NCBI GenBank assembly: GCA_032433765.1
Contig: JAVIAB010000092.1
Location: 64,474,458-64,538,457 of the forward strand
DNA from: Megaustenia siamemsis
Taxonomy: Eukaryota; Mollusca; Gastropoda; Stylommatophora; Ariophantidae
Reading direction: 5' to 3'
DNA length: 64,000 nucleotides
The notes below the pieces were generated by a model. It was given only the letters and a program-made list of their open reading frames with translations, did no database searches and had not been told where the DNA came from. The position numbers were made by a program, and so were the translations under genes. This document shows positions 10,868 through 21,299 of the stretch, one piece after another. Every line of letters begins with the position of its first letter. Within the stretch, counting starts at the first letter, position 1.

Positions 10868-11904
10868 TAAGAGTAGTGGAAAAATTAAAAAATAAAAAAA
10901 GGTATGTAAGAAGCTTTACGTGACAAGTGGACGACACAGACTAAACAACGTTTCGGCTCAATAGGCCTTCATCAGGAACAAACAATAAAAACACACACAC
11001 ACAAATTAATAACGAAACAACAAAAACAAAAACAATCGAAATGTGTTAAAGAAAACAACAACAAAAAGTAAAACTATCCTGTCAAATCCAAAATAAAGAT
11101 TTTATTTTGGATTTGACAGGATAGTTTTACTTTTTGTTGTTGTTTTCTTTAACACATTTCGATTGTTTTTGTTTTTGTTGTTTCGTTATTAATTTGTGTG
11201 TGTGTGTTTTTATTGTTTGTTCCTGATGAAGGCCTATTGAGCCGAAACGTTGTTTAGTCTGTGTCGTCCACTTGTCACGTAAAGCTTCTTACATACCTTT
11301 TTTTAGTTTTAAGAAAACAACAACAAAAAGTAAAACTATCCTGTCAAATCCAAAATAAAGATTTTATTTTGGATTTGACAGGATAGTTTTACTTTTTGTT
11401 GTTGTTTTCTTTAACACATTTCGATTGTTTTTGTTTTTGTTGTTTCGTTATTAATTTGTGTGTGTGTGTTTTTATTGTTTGTTCCTGATGAAGGCCTATT
11501 GAGCCGAAACGTTGTTTAGTCTGTGTCGTCCACTTGTCACGTAAAGCTTCTTACATACCTTTTTTTAGTTTTAAGAAAACAACAACAAAAAGTAAAACTA
11601 TCCTGTCAAATCCAAAATAAAGATTTTATTTTGGATTTGACAGGATAGTTTTACTTTTTGTTGTTGTTTTCTTTAACACATTTCGATTGTTTTTGTTTTT
11701 GTTGTTTCGTTATTAATTTGTGTGTGTGTGTTTTTATTGTTTGTTCCTGATGAAGGCCTATTGAGCCGAAACGTTGTTTAGTCTGTGTCGTCCACTTGTC
11801 ACGTAAAGCTTCTTACATACCTTTTTTTATTTTTTAATTTTTCCTCATATTCAGCTTTACTGCAGCTTCGCATTTTTATGCCTTAACCCTTTAAGAGTAG
11901 TGGA
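10868..11904. mobile_element. Penelope-like or hammerhead-like non-autonomous element: inverted copy plus three tandem 262-bp units in a 13-bp TSD
   Basis: The 1011-bp insert (10881-11891) is flanked by direct copies of TAAGAGTAGTGGA (10868-10880 and 11892-11904). It begins with a 204-bp arm (10894-11097), which after a 3-nt loop (GAT) is repeated inverted (11101-11304). Two further 262-bp units follow, with loop centres at 11099, 11361 and 11623; each carries a ~50-bp stub of the left arm and the full right arm. The right arms contain CCTGATGAAGGCC...GCCGAAACG, which resembles the CUGAUGA/GAAA core of hammerhead ribozymes found in Penelope-like elements. The last arm extends further, to ATGCCTTAACCC. 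No protein is encoded. The inverted copy sits at the 5' end of the tandem copies, an arrangement known for Penelope-like elements. I could not close stems I and III convincingly. Confidence 0.75.
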
Positions 11905-12428
11905 GTGAGATAAGTCGGTCAGTTCTCGGTCAGATTAGTTACATTCCGGTTCGGTCGTTTGTCAGTCTGGTCGATGTTGGCAAAATTTCCGATAAAGTCA
12001 ATCATTTGTTGTCGGAGGTAAAATAACATGTACGATGCGTGGCGTCTGCATATAGCTTAAATATTATTGAACAGTCCCTCATAAACCACTACCCTCATCT
12101 AGACTCTAAATTAGATATGCTGTAGTAGATACGTTTTGTAATGAGTACAATTGCAACACATGATACCACTGTTTATGTAGCAGTGAGTTACAAATTAGGT
12201 ACATATCAAGAAAACTATCACTCTCATGCAAAATGTAGTTTGGCTTGCGTTTCACAGTTCAGAAACCCTCCAAAAAGATAAGCTGTTATTTGTAACCAGA
12301 GATAATCTTTTTTTTTTTTTTGAACAAAAATATATAACCAGTTACAAATGTATAGTCTTTAGTTCGGACTTGCGTCACCGCAGTCGAGTCATTCCCATAT
12401 CCGCTATGCCGCCCGTTTCATTCAACAT
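11905..12428. other. unassigned DNA
   Basis: Nothing was recognised. A T run lies near 12308-12321. Confidence 0.4.
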
Positions 12429-12590
12429 TGAATTGTTTATCTTATTGTTTATCTAATTGTTTATCTACTAATTGTTTATATAATTGTTTATCTAATTGTT
12501 TATCTACTAATTGTTTATCTAATTGTTTATCTACTAATTGTTTATCTAATTGTTTATCTACTAATTGTTTATCTACTAATTGTTTCTGTC
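12429..12590. repeat. 12/15-bp mixed tandem repeat
   Basis: TTGTTTATCTAA and TTGTTTATCTACTAA-type units alternate irregularly. Both strands are open through the array (65-72 codons), with no coding meaning. Confidence 0.93.
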
Positions 12591-12649
12591 CTGTATTGAT
12601 TGATAATGTTACGATTTTCTTGGCGCTATGTTCCACCATACTTTAGACA

Positions 12650-13225
12650 TGTGGATTACCCTCAGCTTCCTTGTCGCCATCCTGTAAGAAGTGTTCTTTT
12701 AAAATCCTCGCAATGTCATACGTGTCTAATTTAAGGCTTCTTGTGCAATAGCAGACCCCGCCAACTTGTAGGTCATCTCATTGTTACGAACTCCCGCGTG
12801 TCCGGGGCAATATATCCACTTTAGGCTATTAACATGAGACATGTCGAGTAGGTGCATCTACTCCCTGCAGTGGGTGTTCTTGTCAATCTGACGTAACATG
12901 CTTTGTTTTTCAGTCAAGATGACCGCGTGTGTTGTTGGTCTCTTCACCAGCCACGTAATCGCTTTTGTCACAAGCTCAATCTCCTAGCGCGTGCTGGAGG
13001 TTGAAGTTTTGTAGACTCCTGCACCTTCCATGATCAACTTCCATTAGAATGCACAACACTCCAGCACATTGTTTGTGTCAGAGCTTTCAGTGTAGATGAT
13101 CGTGAAAGGAAGATGAAGTTTTGTAGACTCCTGCACCTTCCTTCATTAACTTCCATTAGAATGCACAACACTCCAGCCACTCCGCACATTGTTTGTGTTA
13201 GCGCTTTCAGTGTAGATGATCGTGT
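12650..13225 (-). pseudogene. RNase H domain remnant of a retrotransposon
   Basis: On the minus strand the recognisable order is IIYTESS (equivalent of the first acidic strand, normally YTDGS, so the first aspartate reads E), GAGVYKTS, then EIELVTKAITWLVKRP, THAVILTEKQSML (normally TDSQ), and finally NSLKWIYCPGHAGVRNNEMT. The last part matches the W-PGH-G-NE-AD motif of RNase H1-like domains in retrotransposons. Stop codons lie after CCAF, before EIELV and at HCRE. The first-strand region is tandemly duplicated (13004-13108 and 13113-13222). The remnant lies downstream, on the same strand, of the RT remnant at 13453-14200, so both could come from one RT-RNase H element. It is inactive. Confidence 0.75.
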
Positions 13226-13452
13226 AAGGAAGTTGAAAGTTAAGTTGCAGCTTATCCGGCATCTCGGACTCAGTCATGCCCAGTCACGACAGTTTCTGTC
13301 CAAGTGTATGACGACCTGCATTAGCCCGCTCTTGTCATGCACATCTATCCAATGCCTACCAGTAGGTAGTCATCCGTTATGTATACCCCTACAGTGTTGT
13401 CATAGTCTGTGCGAACCACGATCATCCGCGATTAATGCCGTTGCCTTTTATA

Positions 13453-14200
13453 TTAAAAAAAAAACAGGTAGATTTGATGAAAACATAGACTGTAACTTCC
13501 TTTTTCATTCCTTCCTTCTCCTCTTTCAGCGTCGAGGAAGAAGACATCTTCCTGTCTTTTCCTTTTTGTGTTAGCCTCTTCTTTTATTGCTGCTGATTTG
13601 CACTGAAAATTTGCAGTGTCTCTTGTCTTCTCAATAATCTCCCATAACAGATTTTCTTGGGCTATATACATATTTTAGTTGCACTTTATTGAGTTGTTTC
13701 TTACAAGTTGCTTCAATATGAATATTGAGTCCAACTCATTACATATTTCTATGAAACTCCGTTTGTGAGTTGCTGCTCTGCTGTTTTAGAATCGGTCTCA
13801 TTAGTATTTCATTTAATATTTTGGTGCAAGTTTCCCCTAAGTGACGTATTAGAGACATTCCACTCTATTGACTGCAGTGACTTTCTTTACCACTCCATTT
13901 TTATTTTGAGTTGACGATTGCTCGTCTCCAAACTTCTGGTATCCTTTGATGTCGCCACACTGTGCTAAATATTCTTTGTAGCCGAAGTTATTCATGTGTC
14001 GCCTACTGCTACAATTACTTCTCTTGTTATGTGGTTTATCCTTGCTGCGTTGTTATTTTTGCCTTTTAATCGAGGAATTTCTTTTCGATAACATCTGGGA
14101 TTGAACTGTTCAAACGTTCATAATTTATATCGATCCACTTTGATTTAGTAACGTATTTAGTAGATATTCAAAACATTCTTTCTATTTATCTACCGCGCAT
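13453..14200 (-). pseudogene. Reverse transcriptase remnant (fingers and start of palm)
   Basis: On the minus strand, with frame changes, one reads IPEVWRRAIVN, then SLIRHLGETCTKILNEILMR, then LDSIFILKQLVRNNSIKCN, and MYIAQENLLWEIIEK. In non-LTR RTs the matching order is P-W-a-i-P, NYRGISL...KI...R, D-IF-L-Q, then D-KAYD-V-R--LW. The segment with the first catalytic aspartate (DLEKAYD) is missing between MYIA and QENLLWE, so the copy is dead. The frame then runs into EEANTKRKRQED, which resembles the LINE-A C-terminal EANTKRELL and may mark an internal deletion. The 5' limit is uncertain. Confidence 0.6.
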
Positions 14201-15191
14201 TGCTCGTTTGTGATTGCTTGGCCTCCTGTATACTTTATAATGTGGATCATATTCATTTTTTCTTGTTCGCATTGCTGTGACAGCTGTTGAGCATACAAAC
14301 AGTAGCATCAGTAATGCTTAAAAGCACACGTTCAATAAAGTTAGTTATTGCAGTTATGGGTTAATCAGAATAGCAAGAACTGACTGATGCTGTAAGCATA
14401 TATATATCGTATCAGGAGAAATGTTGATGTTGCACAAACGCAACAGTAACATTGTGCACTGTTTCATGAACTAAAAAAAAAAACAAATACTAGTGACTAA
14501 GTACATTTAAAAACAATAAGATAATAATCATCTCCAAAGAAACATGAAAATACAACAAGAACTATTAAAACTATTATTTATACATTTCATTTTTTACTTT
14601 TCCTTTTGTACATTTCGCTTTATACTTTTTTTTTATAAATAGCGTACATATATAGCAACACAGCATGTCGTAAAATACTACACAGTTCATCTACGCATAC
14701 GTATTGTGTAATAATTGTTAGCCAGTACAACTACAAAATATAACAAATCCTTTTACTGCAGTCAAGACATATACAACAGTAGTTTTTATTGTTTATATCA
14801 CAGAAACTAAAACAATCACTATTGCTCCAACGATGCATACACAAATATAGGTTTTATGTCCATATAACCACCGCTCTGTAGCGCATTCACATATCTTGCA
14901 TCATCTAAATTAGCTTCATGCAGCGCGTCGGGATGAGAGCTTGATAGAACAATGGCGCCACAGCTGTATCCGCTGATGATGTATGGGTTCATCTGTTTCT
15001 GTTGAGTACGGATTGTGGGATCTAGAGAGTCGGTGGGCGCTGTAACAACATAGGATAGTGATAGAGAATAGATAGAGCAGGTGAGAGATGGGGTTTATCA
15101 TAGATGAAGAGGGAATTTGCACGTTGAGAGGGAAAGATGAGGGGTGAGAAAGCAGAGAATAGATTTGGTCGTTTTTGAAGACAGAAAGAGA

Positions 15192-15194
<3 letters not shown>
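14201..15194. other. unassigned AT-rich DNA
   Basis: Nothing was recognised. Confidence 0.4.

Positions 15195-15241
<47 letters not shown>
15195..15241. repeat. (GA)n microsatellite
   Basis: About 23 GA dinucleotides within a wider purine-rich stretch (15060-15260). Confidence 0.95.
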
Positions 15242-15243
<2 letters not shown>

Positions 15244-15342
15244 GAGAGAAAGTAGATACAAATGTCGATTTACGTTTAAGATATAAAGGCATATATTGTG
15301 CAAGTAATATGTGCGACGGCATATTATACGTAGTCGAGAGAA

Positions 15343-16310
15343 AGTGTGTGTGAAAGGTTGTGTAGTGATAATGGAAGCGCAAAAGTGTGTGGGAAAGGTT
15401 GTGAAGTGATAATGGAAGTGTAAAAGTGTGTGGAAAAGGTTGTGTAGTGATAATGGAAGTGCAAAAGTGTGTGGGAAAGGTTGTGTAGTGATAATGGAAG
15501 TGCAAAAGTGTGTGGGAAAGGTTGTGTAGTGATAATGGAAGTGCAAAGGTGTGTGTGAAAGGTTGTGTAGTGATAATGGAAGTGCAAAAGTGTGTGGGAA
15601 AGGTTGTGTAGTGATAATGGAAGTGCAAAAGTGTGTGGGAAAGGTTGTGTAGTGATAATGGAAGTGCAAATGTGTGTGGGAAAGGTTGTGTAGTGATAAT
15701 GGAAGTGCAAAAGTGTGTGGGAAAGGTTGTGTAGTGATAATGGAAGTGTAAAAGTGTGTGGGAAAGGTTGTGTAGTGATAATGGAAGTGTAAAAGTGTGT
15801 GGAAAAGGTTGTGTAGTGATAATGGAAGTGCAAAAGTGTGTGGGAAAGGTTGTGTAGTGATAATGGAAGCGCAAAAGTGTGTGGGAAAGGTTGTGTAGTG
15901 ATAATGGAAGTGCAAAAGTGTGTGTGAAAGGTTGTGTAGTGATAATGGAAGTGCAAAAGTGTGTGGGAAAGGTTGTGTAGTGATAATGGAAGTGCAAAAG
16001 TGTGTGTGAAAGGTTGTGTAGTGATAATGGAAGTGCAAATGTGTGTGGGAAAGGTTGTGTAGTGATAATGGAAGTGCAAAAGTGTGTGGGAAAGGTTGTG
16101 TAGTGATAATGGAAGTGCAAAAGTGTGTGGGAAAGGTTGTGTAGTGATAATGGAAGTGCAAAAGTGTGTGGGGAAAGGTTGTGTAGTGATAATGGAAGTG
16201 CAAAAGTGTGTGTGAAAGGTTGTGTAGTGATAATGGAAGTGCAAAAGCGTGTGTGAAAGGTTGTGTAGTGATAATGAAAGTGGAACTGTGTGGGGAAGGC
16301 TATGTGCGAG
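15343..16310. repeat. 41-bp minisatellite, about 23 copies
   Basis: The unit is GTGATAATGGAAGTGCAAAA followed by GTGTGTGGGAAAGGTTGTGTA. Successive starts are 41 bp apart from 15365 to 16268, with one 1-bp insertion. As 41 is not divisible by three and the minus strand of the unit has no stop, three overlapping minus-strand frames of about 390-410 codons stay open (TFHYHYTTFPTH-type peptides). They are not genes. Confidence 0.98.
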
Positions 16311-16459
16311 TGCCGGAGTGACAAAGAGTGTAAAATAGAGTGTCATGACGAGTAAATAAGAGTAAGGGGTGAAGGCAAAGAAATTCAAATGAATGCATAC
16401 AAGTGCGAAGCTGCAGTAAAGCTTAATGTGAGTGAGAATTGGAAAAAAAAATATATAGA

Positions 16460-16680
16460 AAAAATGGTATGGTAAAAGCTTTACGTGATTGACAGACGAC
16501 ACAGATGTGAATGACGTTTCGGATCAATAGGCCTTCAGCAGGAACAAACAAACACCACGCACACACAGATATGTAAGTAAATAAAACTAATCCTACATAG
16601 CTAACTAGTAATGAGACATACAAAACAAAATAATCGAAAATGGTTTTCAGAAAAGAAAAAAATCTTCCCTGTGTCGTGGA
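16460..16680 (-). mobile_element. Single copy of the Penelope-like/hammerhead-like element
   Basis: The minus strand matches the right arm of the element at 10881-11891: AAAACA-rich sequence, TTTGTTCCTGCTGAAGGCC, TCCGAAACG, TGTGTCGTC and CACGTAAAGCTTTTACCATACC. The core reads CTGCTGA here instead of CTGATGA. No inverted or tandem partner is present. Confidence 0.7.
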
Positions 16681-17505
16681 CCGTGGTCAGAATGGGAAAG
16701 AGAGAGTCATACGGGTGTAGCTGTAATTATAACCTGCTGGTCAAGACCGTGTTCTAAAAATACGCGAGTGGGGGGGGGGGGGGGAGAGAACGCTGTCTAA
16801 GTTACCTCGACTGCAAAAACACTGACATTGTCTAAAAGTATCTAAGGGCCCACAAATACATATATACACGTACAAACAGACACGCACATACCTATATATA
16901 TCTATATTTACATATATATATATAGATAGATATGTAAATGATATGTAAATATATATATGGTTTGTGTATATACCAGTACCCATACATATGAACACATACA
17001 TGCATATGCACACCCATACGGGGACAAGCTTATATGTGTAGAAATGTGCGCATAACGCCCACATAACCAGAAGAGTACACACCGAGGTCAGTGTGCAAAC
17101 ACAAAGGAGAAAGAATAGAACAGAAAAATAACAGGTACTCAAAAGGCGGAAAGAGTGAGATGTCTGAGAGTGGGGTACAATAAAAACATATAAGGGGTAA
17201 GTAGCACAGAAAAAAGGGGTAAGTGAGAGTTTGTATGAATAAAACGTATCAATAAAAAAAAAGAGTAGGATAGAAAGAGTGAGGAAGCTAAGGTCAGTTT
17301 ATATCAGTAAAAGTATTATGTAACAGAATGAGAGTGTGAGTGAACAATGTATGAGGGAGAGAGATAGACCTACGGACAGAGAAAGAGAATCTATATATGT
17401 TCGACAGAAGGAACGAGTTATGTACGTTATCGATGTTATGATTAAGAGGGAATCGAGTCAGAAAGAGATGTTGTAGAAAGTGTGCGAGAGACAATCAAAG
17501 AAAAT

Positions 17506-17507
<2 letters not shown>
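16681..17507. other. low-complexity and unassigned DNA
   Basis: A run of about 15 G lies at 16770-16784. AT-rich TATATA words occur at 16860-16990, and purine-rich GAGA-type sequence at 17140-17500. No gene was seen. Confidence 0.6.

Positions 17508-17552
<45 letters not shown>
17508..17552. repeat. (GA)n microsatellite
   Basis: About 22 GA dinucleotides. Confidence 0.95.
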
Positions 17553-17555
<3 letters not shown>

Positions 17556-17924
17556 CAGAGATTTCTCAGATTAGTTTGCATCCTGTTTATCAAAAGCAAA
17601 ACTTCAGCACCTGCACAACAAAACAAATGTTGTTTTTATGACTTAGCTTTGACAGTGTGCGCCACAACACAACTGAAGCACTGATTACGTTAATGATATA
17701 CAATGATTACTGATGGGGAAAAAAGCCATTAAAAATGCATTGACTGATCGCTTTCCTTATTCGAGAGAGAAACAATTTCCTTTTAAATAAATGTTGTTCT
17801 GTTGGGTTACTCACAGCGTTGAGTAGCAATTGACAATCTGTAGATGAGGATATCATTGCTTTAAACGTACTATATTTTCAAACCCTGATCGATAGTATGT
17901 GGATATGTAGAAGAATAGGTAGAA
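17553..17924. other. unassigned DNA
   Basis: Nothing was recognised. Confidence 0.4.
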
Positions 17925-18255
17925 TTGAATGGAAATAAAAGAAAACAAACGATGAAGTCTTAAAACAACTAAAAATAAAAATAGAACTACTAAATACAAT
18001 TAAAAAAAGACAAATGTGATTTTGGGCCAATGTTAAAATACACAACAGCCTACTAAGGGTAATCTTGTAGGGGAAAATACAAGGTAAAAGGGGCAGAGGT
18101 AGATCAAAACTAACATGGACGATTAACATCAAAAGATGGACAAGTCAGGCTATGACAACCTGCACCATAAAAACAAGAAACAGAGCAGAATGGTGCTCCA
18201 CGGTAGCCATTTATCGTTGCGGAGATGGCACTCGGCGATGATAGATAGTTGCCCA
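17925..18255 (+). pseudogene. LINE-B fragment: 3' end
   Basis: On the plus strand this matches the last part of LINE-B: LLNTIKKRQM-type sequence, a CQ-H-like stretch, then KGRGRSKLTWT, AMTTCT and a basic tail ending in CGGAGATGGCACTCGGCGATGAT. It aligns to 9640-9920 (minus) and 48405-48605 (plus). Stop codons and small indels break every frame. It is a 5'-truncated insertion and encodes nothing functional. Confidence 0.75.
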
Positions 18256-18439
18256 TTTTGTATCTTTGAGTTTACTAACAGTGTTCGAAATGGAAATGAA
18301 GACACTGATCATATCTTTTGATGTAAAACCACAGGTTACAATTTTACCATTCCTCATCTTTGGTTATATATTTTCTACTTTGGGAGGTGGGTCGAGAGCA
18401 GACATTGTCTTGCCATTGTGGATTTAAAACAAACAGGTT

Positions 18440-19240
18440 CGCTATTCAGATTAAATAGACTGGCTTCTACGACCAAAAAACATTAGCTTCTCAGTAAATA
18501 GACTGGCTTCTACGACCAAAAAACATTAGCTTCTCAGTAAATAGACTGGTTTCTACGACCAAAAACATTAGCTTCTCAAGCTAAATATACTGGCTTCTAC
18601 GACCAAAAACATTAGCTTCTTAGGCTAAATAGACTGGCTTCTACGACCAAAAACATTAGCTTCTCAGTAAATAGACTGGTTTCTACGACCAAAAACATTA
18701 GCTTCTCAAGCTAAATAGACTGGCTTCTACGACCAAAAACATTAGCTTATCAGTAAATATACTGGCTTCTACGACCAAAAACATTAGTTTCTCAGACTAA
18801 ATAGATTGGGTTCTACGACCAAAAACATTAGCTTCTCAGGCTAAATAGACTGGGTTCTACGACCAAAAACATTAGCTTCTCAGGCTAAATAGACTGGGTT
18901 CTAAGACCAAAAACATTAGCTTCTCAGGCTAAATAGACTGGGTTCTACGACCAAAAACATTAGCTTCTCAAACCAAAAAGATTTACCTCTTAAACCAAAG
19001 ATATTGGCTTTTAAGACCAAACAGATTAAATTCTCAAACTAAATAGATTGTCCCAGATAGACTGACCTTTCAGATCTAATATATTGGCTTCTAAAATCAA
19101 GAAAAGATTTGTATCTGGAACACAAGAAGCTATGTACCAAATAGTTTGTCTTTTGAGATCAAACATATTTGTTTCCAAACTAAAAAGATTGACTTCTCAA
19201 CCAGGGAAACTGGTCTTTGAGACTAAATAAACTGATTTTT
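18440..19240. repeat. about 44-bp minisatellite, degenerating rightward
   Basis: Some 12 units of TAAATAGACTGGCTTCTACG plus ACCAAAAACATTAGCTTCTCAG, varying from 42 to 45 bp. They grade after 18970 into strongly diverged copies (ACCAAAxAGATT words) up to about 19235. The LINE-A fragment at 19244 abuts the degenerate end. Confidence 0.9.
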
Positions 19241-19243
19241 ATT

Positions 19244-19640
19244 ATTCATCATCATCAAGTACCGGGCCTGCTGGCGTAGGTGATCATGTCTCTCCACAAC
19301 TTTCGATCTCGACAGTTATTTATCATTTCTGTTGTTGAGCGTCTGCCAAGCCATTCTCTTAAACTGTCTAGTATTTTTTCTCTTTGCTTCCCTCTATCTC
19401 TTCGTCCCTCACTTTTTCCAGATGTTACAATATATTCCAGTTGTTCTCCTCTCATTACAAGGCCAAAAAATGATGATCGTTTCTTCCTAATATTGCATAT
19501 TAGCTCTCTTTTTGCTTTGGCCTCTTTCAGAACATTTTCATTACTCTTCTTAGCTGTCTATGGTATTCTCAACATTCTTCTGTAAAGCTACATTTCTACA
19601 GACTTCAGTGATTTTCTTGTCTGTTGTCATATTGTCCATG
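19244..19640 (-). pseudogene. LINE-A fragment: 3' end
   Basis: Minus strand: after broken frames (CRKCSFTEEC-like, then KKRNDHHFLAL), an open 66-codon stretch reads MRGEQLEYIVTSGK, RDRGKQREKILDSL, TTEMINNCRDRKLWRDMITY and ASRPGT, then a stop. It is followed by the (GAT)n tail at 19244-19258. It is the same family as 1607-1875, 7460-8010, 32305-32705 and 33955-34895. It is a 5'-truncated, inactive insertion at the edge of a minisatellite. Confidence 0.85.
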
Positions 19641-20619
19641 ATTCACATCTATATGTTAAGACTGACTCTACATAACATTTAAAAACTCTGTTATTATTAG
19701 GAAAGAGAAAAGACGTAAACAATTGTAGGTCACAATTTACAACATATGTTTTGTTCAGTAGGCATCTGGGTCGGATTTTCGAATATTATCAGAATCAGCC
19801 TTCAGAGAGATTGCTTCCCAAAAAAATGTCGGATAGAAATCCCCGTTAATCGATTTTTCGTTTGCTCATAACCCAAGTAAAGGAAGATAGTAAGTACGTC
19901 TTAGTATTTTAATTAATTATTTGCGTAATAAATGTGTCATTTTTCTGCATCAATATCCGGAGAAAACGCAGACTAGAGATGATAAATATGTTCACACGAA
20001 AATAACGACATTTTGGAGATAGCGAGGGAGCTACATGTGGGCTGAATTTGATTCCGAATCACGACTTCTAGGTTCATCCAACCCAAATATTTCTGATATT
20101 TTGGGGAGGGGGGGAATAGAGTCGACAATGACGTAGTGCGCACAACAATGCTCATAAATTACACTGATGGTCACTAATTAAAAGCACTAACACTATTTTG
20201 GGGAAAATAAATTATAGGAACCAATACCATATTCGAAAGAAAATATAGACCATAACACTATATTTCCTGTATGCTAAATTCGGGACATGTCGAATTTGTT
20301 TCTTTCTTTTCTTATGTTGAATTATTTTAAGAATTAACTTATAACGACTATCATGATATAATGTCAATTTTTAAAAGCCCCGATTTTTTCTTTCTTTGCC
20401 TAATATTTAAAAAAATTCTTTCTTAACGCTATTATTCAGCCTGTAAATCGGTTACAACCACTACATGCGAAATTTTCAGAGCAAAAAAAAAAAAAAAAAA
20501 AAAATTCTATTAGCGTCGTATACTTTTCTTGTCTGCATGTAAATTATAGGGCCACGTGGGCTAGGCTTGACTAGTTAGGCTTACTTCAAGCAGTGAAATG
20601 ATAGAGGTATGGTCTGGGG
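19641..20619. other. unassigned AT-rich DNA
   Basis: A run of about 20 A lies near 20483-20503. Nothing else was recognised. Confidence 0.4.
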
Positions 20620-21154
20620 AAACAAGCATCTATTGACCTTTCGAGCCGTAACCGGCCCATAGGGCGTAGACCAAGATACACCTTCTCCTATCTAAATTTT
20701 TCGTTCTAGCAGTTTTCTTTTAAAGATATTTTATCAAATCTCGCCATCTGTCTCTGTTCTGTGCAAGCAGCTCTATCTCATTGAGGGAGCCGATTCCTGC
20801 TGCTCTTGCCTCTCTCATCAATGTTCTTCTCAGTGTCTCCTTGGGTCTTCCTTTTTTCCTCTTACCTGTTGTTTCCCATATGAGGGCTTGATTTGCTATT
20901 CGGTTATTATCTCTTCTCATCACATGTCCAACATATGACCATCGTCTTTTCTTTATTACTGAAGATATTAGTGGTTGATTGGCGATTTCTCTAATTTCCT
21001 CGTTTGTTTTGAATTCGTTCCACGCTATACCAAGTATTTTCCTTAGACATTTATTTTCGAATGCGTTCAACTTTGTTTCTATATCTCTTGTTGTTTTCCA
21101 GCTTTCACACGCATACGTAAGGGTTGATAGTACATTTGATTTGAAAACAAGCAT
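20620..21154 (-). pseudogene. LINE-C fragment: intact RT C-terminal tail with 3' hairpin end
   Basis: An uninterrupted minus-strand stretch of 144 codons (20720-21154) carries the C-terminal region of a non-LTR retrotransposon: FKSNVLSTLTYACESWKTT, LNAFENKCLRKILGI, RRWSYVGHVMRRD, GKRKKGRPKETLRRTL and DRWRDLIKYL, then a stop. The roughly 95-bp 3' UTR ends with a small hairpin (GCCG-GTTA-CGGC) followed by TCGAAAGGTCAATAGATG. That 3' end is nearly the same as the end of SINE-E (31757-32016, 59707-59805). The RT core and endonuclease are missing upstream. The open frame suggests a younger insertion than most here. Confidence 0.85.
20622..20668 (-). other. LINE-C 3' terminal hairpin and tail
   Basis: Minus strand: GCCCTATGGGCCGGTTACGG then CTCGAAAGGTCAATAGATG. 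GCCG and CGGC can pair around GTTA. The same block ends SINE-E, so it is the likely recognition site for the LINE's RT. Confidence 0.65.
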
Positions 21155-21299
21155 ACACAGAACAAAATTGTGGCTACAGTTGGAGAAATGACTGGTTTTT
21201 TTTTATTGGATAGTTCAGTGACCAATAGGCTTTCATCATTAAGGCTGAGTATTAGCGCACATCTGCACGCTTGCTCAAATCTATTTGCAAGTCATTAAA

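Noticed and set aside
15022..16502. Three overlapping minus-strand frames of about 390-410 codons rich in His, Thr and Phe
   Set aside because: They are the three frames of a 41-bp tandem repeat with no stop in the unit. There is no start context and no independent domain.
21185..21245. Further Penelope-like core (TGATGAAAGCCTATTGG on minus)
   Set aside because: Only about 20 bp resemble the family and GAAAC is not preserved. Too short to call.
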